Below, piece by piece: positions 35,497 through 47,965 of a stretch of 64,000 nucleotides of DNA. Made by a program: the position numbers and the translations under genes. This stretch comes from Penicillium oxalicum (taxonomy: Eukaryota > Ascomycota > Eurotiomycetes > Eurotiales > Aspergillaceae). Below the pieces are notes generated by a model. It did not search any database, had not been told where the DNA came from, and was given only the letters and a program-made list of their open reading frames with translations. Where the stretch lies: assembly GCF_001723175.1 (NCBI RefSeq), contig NC_064650.1, positions 372,001-436,000 of the forward strand, in the 5' to 3' direction. Positions within the stretch are counted from its first letter, which is position 1. Every line of letters starts with the position of its first letter.

Positions 35497-38232
35497 GTTT
35501 ACACCGGCGAGCCAAGTGGAGGTGCTCGGGGATATAAAGATGGAGAGAGACACCTCATGTCGATCTCAAAGACGGAGAGGGAGAGAGGGGGAAGAATAAA
35601 ACCAAAAAAAAAAACGAAAAGAGAAAAAGGATATCCTCAAAATTAAAGCCTACTGGAGATATGGAGCTGGGGCTGAAATCACGGCACGATAGCAGTTTAA
35701 GCTACCGATGGATGAGCCTCTGGCGCTCCGGCCGCTTCCATTGGTGACGGACCCGAGTCCGGGCCCGAGGGTGAGGGAGCCAAGTGAACGGGGCCTGAGG
35801 GGTCTCAGTTGAGGCGCGACAACGGACTAGAACGACGACACTTGTCGGGTCCACCGGAGACACACATCCATGGCCAGTGATGGAGTCGAGGTTGATCTGA
35901 GCGGACAGCGACCAGGACCTGTTCACCTGGATCATCATGAACATTCCTCATGAGAACGGGAGTCCAGTCGGATCTGGCCATGATCAGGATTCGATACACG
36001 GCGGGATATCCATTCACATTGGACAATCACTACCGTTCGAGGTCAAACACTGGACGGACTGTGGCCGAGGTTTGATAAGCCGCCTGACATCCTGAAGTAT
36101 AGATAGATTATAGGTAGTAACGCAATACCGACTAGTCGTCACTGACTACTCCCTATACTACGGTGTACACAAGCATGTCCGGATTGGCAATCGACACAGA
36201 AGGTGAGCGATTTCCGAATAATGCAGGGATCTACCGCCCATCGACAGTCAATCCTGACAAGACGAGGATGTCAAAGTACCAAATTAGCCTTTTCAACGAA
36301 CTACGGAAGCAATGCCCACATTGCGACAGCTCCGAGAGTGCCGGCAGCATGGCCGACCCCGTGCCAATCCGCATCCTGTCCGGATGTCCGTGTCCAGATC
36401 AGAGGCGAGGTGCTGAAAAGGGATCTCCCGACTTGGCATCAGCTACCTCAGTATGCTCATGACATGATGACAGGCATTCTTAACGGGGATTGATGGGAAG
36501 AGAGAGAGATATCCCCATAATAGGGTGAAGGGGGGAGAAAGAGAGAGAGGGTGCGTGCCGAAGAGGCTAATTTGCATTTCCCCCCCACTGGGGCCAAAAG
36601 GCTTAGAACATTTGAGTGAGGAAGAAGCGCATTGGGGCCCGACGCTTGGCGAGATGGACCCGTTTGAATGCTGGGGGGGTTTGGATTGAAGATGGGAGGG
36701 GAGATTGCGCCCGTGCATTTACCTGAGAATGCCAAGTGTCAGAGGGGTAAAAGTCAAGACTTGGGAGGATTCTTGACGCTCGTTCAATCAATGGAGCGCT
36801 CAGTGTTCACTTGTCTAGTGGTACTTTGGTACCGTAGCACTTCAGTCCTCAAGCCAGGAAGGCGATGTATGGTGGACGATTATTGCCCGACCCTTTGAAT
36901 TGTGCCGAACAATTCAATTGAGCAATCTAAACCGAGGGGGGGGAAGATGCACCGGAACTTGACAAATGAGGACTCGAGGACGAGCGACCGGATCCAGAAG
37001 AAATGAGAGAGAGGAAAAGAAGGAGAAGAAAGAGGCTAATCTGGACCCTCCCATCAACCACGGGCGAATGATGAGCATAACCATTGGTTCACTGGTGGGA
37101 GGGGCAATCGTGGCGCTCGTGCAGTACTGGAGAGAATAGTAGCCTTATCCCCTGAACGTGTCAAACGAGACGAGCTCGTGTAGAGTACTGTGTCAAGAAA
37201 GGACAGAGACGACTGGAGTGGAGTCCAGCGTGGTTCAAAAGTCAGCAGTGAAGTACTGCAGCCGAGATGATCCTTGAGGATCCCAACTCAGGGGCCTTGC
37301 AAAAAAAAACGTGATGGGCCACGTGAAAGGCAGGTCGACTCGTCCATTTTGGGCCCCACGTTCAGCTCGGACGGGCTGTGGAACGGGTCCTGAAATAATC
37401 AGCCATCAGCAATGATCATTGATCATTCAGCAAGCGATCTGGTTCCAGAGAATAGTGAAAATGGGTCACAAGTGGGAGGGGGACTTGGATCAAGGTGACC
37501 GAAATGGGATCGACGGGGTGTGCTGCTGCTGCCCTACGCGGACACCCAAATCGGCCTTTCATCAACACTCCCCATCGAATCGCACCATGTTGACTCGACA
37601 GAAAAGAGATGATACTAGATCCCCACGCCTCGGATAAACCGAAGACCCCTTTTTTCTACTTAGATACCGACCTCTAGAGGCCTCGTACTGCTTCTACTTT
37701 AAGTGGGTGCAGTATCCTTTGTAGTAATCATCGAAAGGTAGTAGACTCTGATCGACTACAAGGTCCACGGCATTGTCGACAAGACATTGTCTAGTAGACA
37801 TTGTCTAGTCAACAGCATGAAGAGTCCACTGGAGGAACGTCAAATTCCCCAGCAAACGCTAACCTTAGTCGGAGCCTCAAATGCTGACCAACGATTTCAG
37901 TGGGAACCGTTGAGAGACATTTCCACTTTCTTTTCCTTTTAATAGATTGACATCTCCTCCCCCTGGAGGGATCCGACTGCGCCCAAGTTCCGTGAACTCA
38001 ATTCACGTCCCTCAGCCCTCTCTCCTCGGCATCTGGGTTCCTTGGCCCTTGGGTGCTCGTGGGAAGCGTTCTCACGGACCTTACTCGACTCCTATACGGA
38101 CGGCAAAGGTCTGTCCAGGCGCATTAGGGCTTGGGAGATCCATTCTCATTCTCTTCGAACTCCCTTTCCTTCTCTTCGACTTCAAATGCACTAGAGCATG
38201 TCGCCATTTTTCAACCCGAGAGAAGAAACAGG
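35497..38232. other. Intergenic, no supported gene
   Basis: About 2.7 kb. It holds the promoter of the GT25-like gene on the left and, at 37773-37809, a palindrome joined to a perfect 14-bp tandem repeat. The short open frames lack protein character. Confidence 0.5.
37773..37809 (+). repeat. Palindrome plus 14-bp tandem repeat
   Basis: TTGTCGACAA (perfect 10-bp palindrome) runs directly into two exact copies of AGACATTGTCTAGT, each itself nearly palindromic around GACATTGTC. It lies about 430 bp upstream of the transporter start, so it may be a regulatory-protein binding cluster; that is inference. Confidence 0.75.
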
Positions 38233-39474
38233 ATGATTTCTCTCCGAGAGGGCGCAGTGACCGTCTTCTACTGCCTGTACGTGATTGATAGCTTGTATTT
38301 CAAATGGAGTGGGAGGCCCCCTCCCCCAAAGAACAAAAACCAAACCTATCCATACTCTCTCAATGCATGGAATTGATTGAACTCTGCCAAAACTGACATC
38401 TACGGTACCACCTCCGGCATAAAGACTATGGATCTCCTTCAGCGCCGCCGTCATCATCTTCAACAAAGCCCTCTTGATCCAGGGTCCCTTTCCCACCGTT
38501 CTGACCTTTTGGCATCTCTTTCTGTCCACCATCGTCACCCAGATTCTCGCCCAGACCACCTCGCTCATTGATCATAGCAAATCCACCCTGCTAAGTGGTC
38601 GTCTCTTCCTTACGTCCATCGTGCCGATTGGATTGAGCTTCAGCTTCAATTTGGTGTTTAATAATGCGGCATATACCTTTCTCAGCGTCTCATTCATTCA
38701 AATGTTCAAGGTTAGTGAAAAGACGAGACGACGCTGCAACCATCAATCGCAAACCTCATGCTGACATTTCATCCCCACTTCCCCCCCTCCAGTCCATCGG
38801 CCCCGTCGTCATGCTTCTCGTCGGCAACCTTCTCGGCCTCTAACGCATCGACCTCGCCATCTTCCTCACCATCCTGGTCATCTGCCTCGGTGTCTTCATC
38901 TCTTCCTACGGCGAAGTCCACTTCAACACCGTCGGAATCCTCATCCAATGCGCCGGAATCGCCAGCGAGGCGATCCGTCTCGCCCTCTCCGAACTCCTCC
39001 TCAGTCCATCGGGAGTCAAAATGGACCCGCTCACCGCACTCCCACTTTGCGCCAGTCTGCATGGTATTCTGTCTCTTCGCCGCAATGCTGGTCGATGGTC
39101 CCCCGGCCATCTTTGACTGTATCCAGATCTGGGGGGCCCCGACTCTGTTCGGCAACTGTCTCGTCGCGTTTCTGCTGAATGTGTCGGCCGTGTTCTTGAT
39201 TCGACATACCTCATCCCTCACCTTGACCATTTGCGGTATTCCCAAGGCGGTCTTGACCATGCTGGTCTCGACTCATTTTTGGGGCGAGACGATCACCCCG
39301 GTACAGCTTGTTGGATTCATGATCGCCAGTGCGGGTGTGGTTCGTTACTCGCAGATGGATATTCGAAAGTCAAGATCGATCAAAACCGAGTATGATTTGC
39401 AGGTGGAGGAGGAGGAAAGGAGGAGGTCGAGGGTACCTTTCGAACAGATCGTGATCTTCTTTACACGAACATAA
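38233..39474 (+). pseudogene. Broken TPT/SLC35-type sugar-phosphate/nucleotide-sugar transporter
   Basis: Exons 38233-38276, 38425-38710 and 38793-39474 read as a triose-phosphate-transporter family protein of ten hydrophobic helices: WISFSAAVIIFNKALL, FNNAAYTFLSVSFIQMF, SSYGEVHFNTVGILIQ, then KMDPLTAL, FAPVCMVFCLFAAM, LLNVSAVFLIRHTSSLT and QLVGFMIASAGVVRY. Such proteins exchange sugar phosphates or nucleotide sugars across Golgi, ER or plastid-type membranes. Two lesions are seen: an in-frame TAA at 38841-38843, between LLGL and RIDLAIF, and a frame change at about 39036-39045, where family comparison suggests two bases are missing before FAPV. Exon 1 is the least certain part. With both defects it is probably a pseudogene, unless sequence error explains both. 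Confidence 0.75.
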
Positions 39475-39659
39475 TATTTCCCTAACTGTAGGCTTTCACA
39501 CCTTGCAGAGTCATTGAATATACCCGCTCCCCTTTCAAGCAAAGCAAAGAAATTGTAAGACTTGAGCCCAGTCGTTAACCAGGCACATCCCCGCAGCGCG
39601 GGAGATACTGGAATCAGAGTACGTCGGAGAGTATATCCACCAGAAATTCGTATTGTACA

Positions 39660-41787
39660 TCAAGACTGCTGTCTAGCTGCGAAAAGAAAAAGAAAAAAAA
39701 GGCACACATACAGATACATGACTTTCCGGGACTGGTGTGGATAAGGTTGAACGTGATGACGGAACTCATGCCCGAACCTCTTCAAGGGTCTTGCGCGCGT
39801 GTGTGCAATGAGCTCTCGCATCCGCCGATCCGACGAAACTTCTAACCGCTTGCCGCCCTCGCGGACAATCTTGCGCAGTTGGGCTTCGGTCTCGAGTAAT
39901 GCTGTGCGCCCCTCATCCCGGACTTCCTCCTCCCAAAAGTCTCGTGCAACATCCCATTTCTTTTGCTGACGGCGCAACGAGTAGATCAGACCGACTGCTG
40001 CCAGAGTACAGGATTCGTAGACTGACGCAGAGGGAACGGCGGCGTATGTCAGCGCGGAAAGCGCAGAGGTCAAGGTGGTAGTGGAGACACTGAAGAAGAC
40101 GAGACCTCTGCGCCAGAGCCTGCAGAGAGGGGACTGTCGTAGAGCAGCTTGCTGCGCATATCGGAGATTTGAGTGGGCCAAAGAGCCGACGTCGGTGGAC
40201 CAGCTGCAACAGATCCGACGTGAGTGTTCAACAGGCCCGCCTGCTGGTATTTGCCGGACGTCCAAATGACCTCACGCTCGGCACGACGAAGGAATCGTTT
40301 GTCCAGAATCTCGGAAGTAATCATGCTCACATCGTCAACGCGCCAGAACAGCTTCCACCATGCCAGTCCGCGCCAGCGAGGACTGGCAAACCCTGCCTCG
40401 AGCGAGCTACGCAGCTCCGAATGCGCTTGCTCAGCCCACACGCTGACTTCGTTCTCAAGCTGAGACCGAACCTCCGCGGGCACCGTACCTTCTGCTTGCT
40501 CGCGAAGTGCCTCAGCCTCCCGAACCGTGACCCCCTTCTCAGCCGCATTCAGTAGCGACTCAATAAGCGGAGCGAGTGCAGGGCTCAAAGCAGTCTCTCT
40601 TTCCTTGCGAGAGACCGTCGACAGCCAGTCGATCACAGGCTGAACACCGCTGCCATTCCATCCGCGTTCGTATTCAGATGCATTCTGAACCGACTCTCGA
40701 ATCCTATCGAGAGCCGCCGTCGCGCGATCGAGATCAACAAAGGAGACCCCGCTCTTGTTTTGGGTTTGACCCGCCCCAGAGAGGCTGATGGCGCCACGAA
40801 CAGATGCCACTTCATTCTCAAGGTTAGATCGACCCATCAGGCCGCTAAAGCCCAAAAGGCCATCGACGCCGGTTCCACAGATGATACTGTAATGCACGGG
40901 ATATCGAACAAAGTTCTGGCGCCCGGAATGAGATGTGGGAATAGCGACGTTGGGCACGAGGAATGACTCGGCAGAAAGCGTCACACCAGATGCTTTGGGA
41001 TCAGAGCCAATGGAACTAACGAGAAGTTCAATGTTGCCCTTCTTGAGGAGGGGCGAGCGAATAGTAATTGTAGGAAGGAGATCATTGGGAATGGAATCGG
41101 ACGTCTCGCCGTATCTGGATTTTGGACATTCGCAGTCAGTAAGCATGAACCAGACAAGACCAAATCAAAACCGGCTGCGACGTACCGAATCAGCAACCCA
41201 CGAGAAGGATCGGACTCATAGCTCTCTAGTGTATCCTCCCATGCCTCGCGCGGTCCGAGGGGGTCGGCGAGAAGCAACCGAACCAATTTGCGCGCAGCCT
41301 CTGCGTTGTCCAGTCCAAGGACTATTCCGTGAACGCGACAATTAGCGACAAGTGAACTTGTAGGGGTACAGCGATAACGACTATGGGGTCGTTTCAGGGT
41401 AAGCTCGGTCTCGCAACTCACCAGCAACTCGAACCAAGGGCTCCTCGGACTCCAGACCACGCAGCGCAAGCGATAAGCGACTCAAGCTCACCTGCTCAAT
41501 GGCCGCATCCTTGACTTCACTTAGCGCATTGTAGAGTTCCTTGAACTGTGGAGGCACATATTTCCCGGCCGTTATCGTAGGGGATGTAGTGAAGCTTCGC
41601 TGAGAAGTCGACCGTGTGTTGTGAAGAGCATGGACACCTCGGCGCGGTGTCACAGTATTCTCTATGCTTCTGGCGCGGGTTGTGAGTTGCCGGCGCCAGG
41701 TTGAGCAGGACGGGCAAAGAAGACTCCCGCGTTGTCCAGGGAGCGGGAAAGGCTCCTTTGTAGTGTATTTCGCACCTTGAGAGGCAT
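39660..41787 (-). CDS. Mmc1-like mitochondrial membrane protein (two frame breaks)
   Basis: Exons 41787-41422, 41321-41186 and 41114-39660. The start ATG at 41787 opens an Arg/Ser-rich, acid-poor presequence (MPLKVRNTLQRSLSRSL) suited to mitochondrial import. The middle is a soluble region (LGLDNAEAARKLVRLLLADP; WNGSGVQPVIDWL; LAWWKLFWRVDDVSMI; WPTQISDMRSKLLYDSP), then two hydrophobic segments (SVSTTTLTSALSALTYAAV and SCTLAAVGLIYSL) and a basic coiled tail. This layout resembles the fungal Mmc1 family of inner-membrane proteins linked to cristae shape; that name is from memory and only moderately sure. The frame breaks near 41726-41728 (GGG on the coding strand) and near 40115-40130; each is repaired by one added base, giving 652 residues. 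The hydrophobic last 20 residues may instead be read-through past an unseen intron. Confidence 0.7.
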
Positions 41788-42461
41788 GGTAGAGCGCATC
41801 CAAGATAAGAGAGCCGTGGGCGCGTCCGCTGCGAAATTGACCGTCACGAGTTGGCGGAGGAAGAGGATGAAGCCGGGAAGTGAGGCCGGACCCATCAGGC
41901 TTGGCGTATGATCCGATCCACCCAGCATCTACACATGAACAAACAGCTGCCTTCACGAGTCACGAGGTGGTCAGTGACCTGCAAGGTTCCATGGGTTTCA
42001 GACTAATCATGATATGAAATGGAGGATTCTGTACCTTTCCTCTTGTTGGTGTGCATGATGAAAATTGTTCCCCAAAGATTTTTGTTCGAATTGAGTAGAT
42101 ATTGGGATGCCAACTGGCTTGGGGGTGAAGGTTGATTTTTTGACGTGCTCGACGTTGCCGCCAGCATTAATGTTTCAAAATTCAATCCGCATGAAGAAAG
42201 TACTGATTTCATATTTACAACAAAGAACAGTGAACCATACAGAAAACGGGTGCCGTGTCATTGGCCATGTATATCGAATCAGCCTCCCAGAAAAGTGTCT
42301 GGTCCTGGTGTTGACATCAAAGTCTCGATGCGATGCTTTCGCGACCGAGAGCAATGGGTAAGAGTACGCCGCTAGAATGAGGAATAACAGTAGAGAAAGG
42401 GAATTGCATATATCGTGTCGTGAAATTAGCTCAAACTACAAGCTCAGCTTGTTCCGTGTTC
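41788..42461. other. Intergenic between Mmc1-like gene and calcineurin A
   Basis: About 670 bp combining the upstream region of the Mmc1-like gene and the 3' flank of calcineurin A (both minus strand). No gene seen. Confidence 0.5.
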
Positions 42462-44471
42462 CTACGCCTCCTTGTTGCTCTCGCGGGAATCGCGCTGGCG
42501 ACGATTACGTCCCGAACCGGCAGACCTTTGGAAAGGAAGGATATCCGTTAGTCATGGTCTCATCAGTGCACGTTATTGGGTCAGAATGATTCCTTACATG
42601 GAAATCCGGCGTGCAATGGTCGCCAAGCCTGCGTCATTTTCGGCCTCTTGTTGAGCACGCTGCATAGCTGCCTTGTGCTCCGCTTCGCTTTTCTGAAACA
42701 CCTCTTCCTGGCTGGGAGGCAGACGCTCATTCTGCAAATCGACCTTTCGGGCATCCTCAAAGTTGGTGATGGCTTGCTTGATTCCCTCTGCACCCAGCAT
42801 CAAGGTACCCGCGGGCAGACGGCCACCAGCTGCCGTCTTCAGCTCACTGACACTTTCAGACTGTTCGCGAAGGACCTGGAAGACACGCGAAAGACGACCG
42901 ATGGCCAAAATCTTGTTTTTGATGGCGCGACGCTTGAATTCGCTCGACTCGGGATCCATGGACATGGCTGGCGAAGACAGTCCGGAAGGCGACGTGGTGG
43001 CTGGAGTGTCATCCTCCTCCAACTCCTCCTTGGAGCAGGTATTGAGGATCGCAATGAGCATGTCGGTAATCTTCTCACCCACGAACGGCAGTGACCAGGT
43101 GAACACATCCATAAAATTAGGCAGCCAGTAAGGGTGTGGGGTGCAGTTGAATTGACGGATGTTCATGACGTTGTTCTCGTACTTTAGCACCGCAGCTTTG
43201 TTGTTGTACACGTCGAGGTAGTTGGGGGCACTGAAGATCGTCATGACACTAGGGAACCCCGTTGTGCGAGTTTTCCTGTACATGCGATACCCGGCATCCT
43301 GCGCCTCGTGAGCTCGAATGATCGAGAGTAGATTGTTCTTCTCGAGGAACGCGCATGCGGCAGGATATGAGAAGAAGTACGAGCAGCCTCGAACACTGTT
43401 ATGGATGAAAAAGTCCCCAGTCTTTTCTTGTCCAAACTCTTCCAGAGGGTCGGCCCAGAGGATGTCGCACATCAAGCCATGCGTTGGGGGCTCCCGGAAA
43501 CGGTCAATCTACTCATTTTCACAAGCGGTTAGCAGTGGGTTCCTCATGGAGGTCCATTTGACAACTGCGCCTCTGTACGTACGGCTTTGATATCTTCCAA
43601 CGTGTGCAGCTCCGGGCTAAGGCCACCGTGGATGCAAAGGAATTGCTTGTTCATGACCGCCGCCAGCGGCAGACAACAGAAAGATTTGATGCACTCCTCG
43701 TAGATCCGTTCGCTGTATTTGTGCTTGCACTCCAGCTTGAAGGTGAAGTAGTCCGTCAAGTGGCGACACTCGTGGTTCCCGCGCAGCAGCCACAGCGAGT
43801 TGGGATACCAGATCTTTAGGGCCCAGAGATACAAAACACACTGTTCAACGATGAGCAACCCATGGTTAGTTTCTTGGGAGTGTGACTCTGCCGAATGGGT
43901 TGACGGCTTCGCTCATGAGAGGAGAGGAGGGGGTCATACCTCAATGCTAAAATAGCCGCGATCCACATAGTCGCCCAAGAACAGGTAGCGTGTCTCCGAC
44001 GGGTCGCCTCCGACCTCGAAAAGCTTCATCAAGTCGTAGTATTGACCATGCACGTCACCGCAGACGGTGATCGGCGCATCCATCTCCAACAGGTTGGGCT
44101 CTGATCGCAAGACCTCTGAGCCGGCCTGAATAATCCATAGTGCCTGGTCTTCAGTGAGACGTCCCTCACGGTAGAAATGCTGCTTGAGGTACTGCAGATT
44201 GGGTTTCGAGGGGTCCTCGGGAGACCAGAACATATCATCCGGAGGGGTACTCAAGGCCGGGGCTTGGACCTCTGCACATTGGCAAGACGAGGGGGGATCA
44301 GTGACCGCGCAACACCAGAAATTGACCATACTCTGTAGATGCTAGGGTCTTACCTTTGACCACGCGCTCCATTGTGGACACCTGAGTGCCATCTTCCATG
44401 GTATGCAATGTAAAATCGATTTCAGGAACCGGCTTCTTCTCGGTCACCGCGCGCGCGAGGGTTCGATCCAT
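42462..44471 (-). CDS. cnaA: Calcineurin catalytic subunit A (PP2B)
   Basis: Ca2+/calmodulin-activated serine/threonine phosphatase of the cytosol, acting with calcineurin B on Crz1-type factors. Exons 44471-44354, 44271-43940, 43840-43583, 43508-42598 and 42525-42462 give 560 residues. Metal-binding and catalytic motifs: GDVHGQ (111-116), [16 protein letters not shown], and the later HGG and SIIRAHEAQ. After the phosphatase core come the calcineurin-B-binding helix ([16 protein letters not shown]), the calmodulin-binding segment ([18 protein letters not shown]), and an autoinhibitory region. The last exon adds a short basic-acidic tail ([15 protein letters not shown]). The last donor reads AT|GTAAGG, so retention of that intron would end the protein at once after Met540. 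Length and motifs match Aspergillus CnaA closely; identity is very sure. Confidence 0.97.
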
Positions 44472-46481
44472 GATGACGACGGTTGATCCAGTACGGAACC
44501 TTGCGACCGGTTGTGAGGATCAAAAGTAAGGGAGGCTGGAAAAGGGGGGGGGGGGGAGACCGCGTCGAAAAGGAGGAGAGGGGCGAGGCCTGACGGTGCG
44601 GGAGGAGTGGCGGGGATTTACACCGGGCGGGACGAAGATCCCAAGGAGCCTTGGAGATGTGAGGTGACCAAGCCACACAGTGGAGGTTCGGCAAGAGCGC
44701 AGAGAACACAGCTTGTGATGGAATCAGTCAGCGGGTGTGAGGGGGGGGGATGGGTGGAGGATGAAGAAAAACAACACAGGCGTCGACGAGGAAGAAGGGA
44801 GGAATGAGCAAAAAAAAAAAAGAATCACATTGACACAGTGGGTGAGGTTCGGCCGCCTCCTGCTCAACTAAGCTCCATTCTGGACCTTCAAGGACCAGTC
44901 TAGTACTGTTGCTGCTAGACTCCGATCCACTCTGTCTGGGTCGCCTCGAGAAGCAATCAACTACAGTCTCACGATTTATGGAGCAGCTTGCCAGTTTTCA
45001 GCTCCGGGCTGATCAGGGATCATCAACACTGCAGGTCGTCAGCTGTACAGCTGTGGCCTCGGCGGGGGAGTCAACGAGGAGGATCAAGCTTCATGACTGA
45101 TGGAAGGTTTGACCGAGAACTGTTACCATAAAACTACTTGAGAGGAGATTTTTGTTAGAGCCTAAATCACCATGATCCGGATGAGATCTCTCTTGGGTGC
45201 TGTATTGGATGTGCGCAAAAGGAACCGATTCAAGGTACAGACAGGCCCGTCCATGTGGAGAAGAGCGACCCAAGGATCTGAACTTCTTCGACGAAGCTCA
45301 CACTTGAGGATCTTGCACCGTCTCATGGGCTACCTGGATATTCCCCGAGTTGGACCATCATTAGGTGCGGCATATACAGGACCCGGTATATCATCGATGA
45401 CTATATTTCAGAGCTATACTGGAAGGACGTAAGAGTCTTTTTTTTTGACTTGCTGGCGACCATGACCGTGTGGCGCAGGAAGCTTTGTTCGCCACGCAGT
45501 ATAGTCGCATTCTCGGCTACAGCATGTGTGCGTATGACGCCGCGTCGGGTAGTACAACCGATCGGTCTTTGAATACGTCCTAAATCTTTCTAGGTATGTA
45601 GGTCATGTCGCTGGCTGCCTGGAGAATGTGTCTATGTCTTTTCCTAGATTTATTCAACAATGATGAACCATCGTGGGTGTTGAATTGGATGGGAGGTGGG
45701 CAACAAGTATACTTCACAAACTATAGTAGTCCATCCTTTTGACGGAGCGCCGTCATGATTCATACCGACCGGAACACGAAGATTCATCAACCTGGGAGAA
45801 ATAGAGGCCAATACCTGGGTACTTCTCGAGACTCCTTGAGGGTTGAACAGCCTCAAGGGAAGTGCATTATTGGTTGGCTGGTACAGCAGGCCAGTGGACC
45901 GCATCTGCACGTCCGACGGGCAGCGCCGCATCCCTGCGGAAGGATATACAATACAATCATTTGTCCGCACGTCCTCGAATCTCAAATCGAAGATTGATAC
46001 AAAACTACATCAAACATAGCCCCCTAATACAGCATGTGTGTAGTCATGTAGAAACACGTGCCATGCACGCCTGATGCCAGCATACATGACATGGGGTGAC
46101 TGAGGGATTACGAGAGGCTTCTCTGACTAGGTCAAGTCTCGTACCGCACGGATCTTTTCTATGTAGGTGTGAGTACCTGCTCAGTCCAGTTGAGGTGCAG
46201 GCCTGGGGGCCTGAAGCCGGTTTTGAAGATCCCAAGAGTTGAAATGTTGGTACTGACACCTTGTACTTTGCACCGTACTAATTAACTTACATCGACTCCG
46301 CCCTGAATGTACCAGCTCACAAGAGTGGAGTTCAGTGGCGGGGAATTGACATTGCGGGGCGGTGAATATCGTCATAATCTCTCCGCAGGCTGTCGCGAAC
46401 AGCGATACGTCCGTGACCTACTTCCCCATTCATCTCGACTTACAGTTCTCGCAGACGCTTATCTCTGCTCCTCAGTCATGT
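44472..46481. other. Divergent intergenic upstream of calcineurin A
   Basis: About 2 kb between two divergent genes. It contains a G13 run (44544-44556), an A-run near 44809, and no supported gene. It should include the calcineurin A promoter and leader. Confidence 0.5.
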
Positions 46482-47092
46482 ATGATACTTATCGTTAGTG
46501 ACACCGCTCCTTGTGGTAACTTTCCCATCTCATTGGAGCTGTGTTCTGATCAGTTGAATCTGAAACAGGTCCTCATCTGCTGCTGGCTCAGGTGCCTCTC
46601 ACAGTGTCGCCTTTTATCAATCTCCCCGCCTCTGTCACGCTACCCTACACGTATAAATCAGTCCCGATAAGTCTGCCGCAATCGGTCCTCGTAGATCCTG
46701 CGAACCCCGATGCCAAGCCTCGATATGTGCTCTCCTCGACGGGCGAGCATGCAGCTCATCCCGACGAGATTCTCGCGTCCTGCCAGTCTCTGGAACAACA
46801 CCTGAAGAAGACCAAAGCGGAAGCAGAGTCGGCTATCAAAGCATGGGAAGACTCTATTCGGGAGCGAGAATTGGCAGAGAAGCGACGTGTGGCGCCGGGA
46901 TGGCTGGACCGTGACGAAAAGCTCTTGCAGCCCAGTGTTGCCGCAACGTTGTCGCCATCCAAGACCGAGGGGGCAGGTAGCCTGTTGGACAGCGTGTCTG
47001 CCGACCAGGGATCCTCGAGCCTCCCCGCAATGGTCCCGCGTGACGAGGGTGAAGAGATCGACCGGGCTTTTGGTGGACTTGGCCTGAAATGA
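46482..47092 (+). CDS. Small unknown fungal protein
   Basis: Two exons, 46482-46515 and 46569-47092 (53-nt intron, GTAACT...ACAG), join in frame to 185 residues. The first exon encodes only MILIVSDTAPC, so the start is less sure than the body. The body begins LLLAQVPLTVSPFINLPASV and carries an acidic-basic heptad-like helix (EQHLKKTKAEAESAIKAWED), a GWLDRD motif and an acidic end. I do not recognise a family. No membrane segment is seen. Codon use and the clean splice suggest a real gene. Confidence 0.6.
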
Positions 47093-47965
47093 ACATCTCG
47101 GGCGCGCTGGAGTATGTGCGACACCATCAGATCATTCATCATCATTACCCCAAAGCTTGGCGGATGATCTCATCACGCCTTTTGTTCTTCGACCCCCCGG
47201 ATCTTCTCCCTATGCGGACCAGCGAACACAACACAAGGAGAGTTCTGTCCTGAGAGTGCGACTAGCACGTCCGGGACTTGACTGAAGCCCTCAATTCCTG
47301 AAGCGCAAGGGGCTGGCTGCCTTGATCGCTCTCTAACTTGAAGCCATACACCTCCATGATAGCTTGCAAGGCAGCGCGGGTCAAGACATCCAACTTGATC
47401 AAGCTGGATATGTAGCGGGCAGCGCACAAGAAATGTGCAAGTGAATCATTCATGCGCCGTGTCAAAAAGTTGCCCTTTTTCCTTAGAAATAGAAAAGATT
47501 AAACTACGAACGGCGATTTTCCACTTCACTCATTTCACATTTCCGATGTATATTCTGCCTCCCCCCCGCAAACACCTCAAAGCTTGCTCGGTAGGTCATC
47601 TCCACTGCTCAGTGTATCTTCAACTTGAAATTGGTTGTCTGAATAATTTCATTCCAGCCGAAACCCACAGAGGCTAGGAGCTACCTCTGTAGCTGGTTAT
47701 GATCTTATGTTGACCTCTCTGCTTTGCTTGTAGTGCATTCGCCTTTGGTACCATTTCCTCAACGGCACCGCCCTGCGGCTGGTCTCCCCGCCCGGCATGG
47801 CAGCGGAGCTTTTTTCGATGCAGCACCGCAGCACTAGAAAATCGTTCCTACCAATCCACTCCATACAAAGGCCCAGAATTCCACTTCTGCGAACTACAGC
47901 AGTAGTAATTTGACGATTCTCAAGCCCACACCTAGCTCTGTGATCAAAAGACCCAGCAGCCGACA
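47093..47965. other. Intergenic upstream of pICln-like gene
   Basis: About 870 bp holding the 3' flank of the small unknown gene and the promoter of the pICln-like gene. Nothing else seen. Confidence 0.5.
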
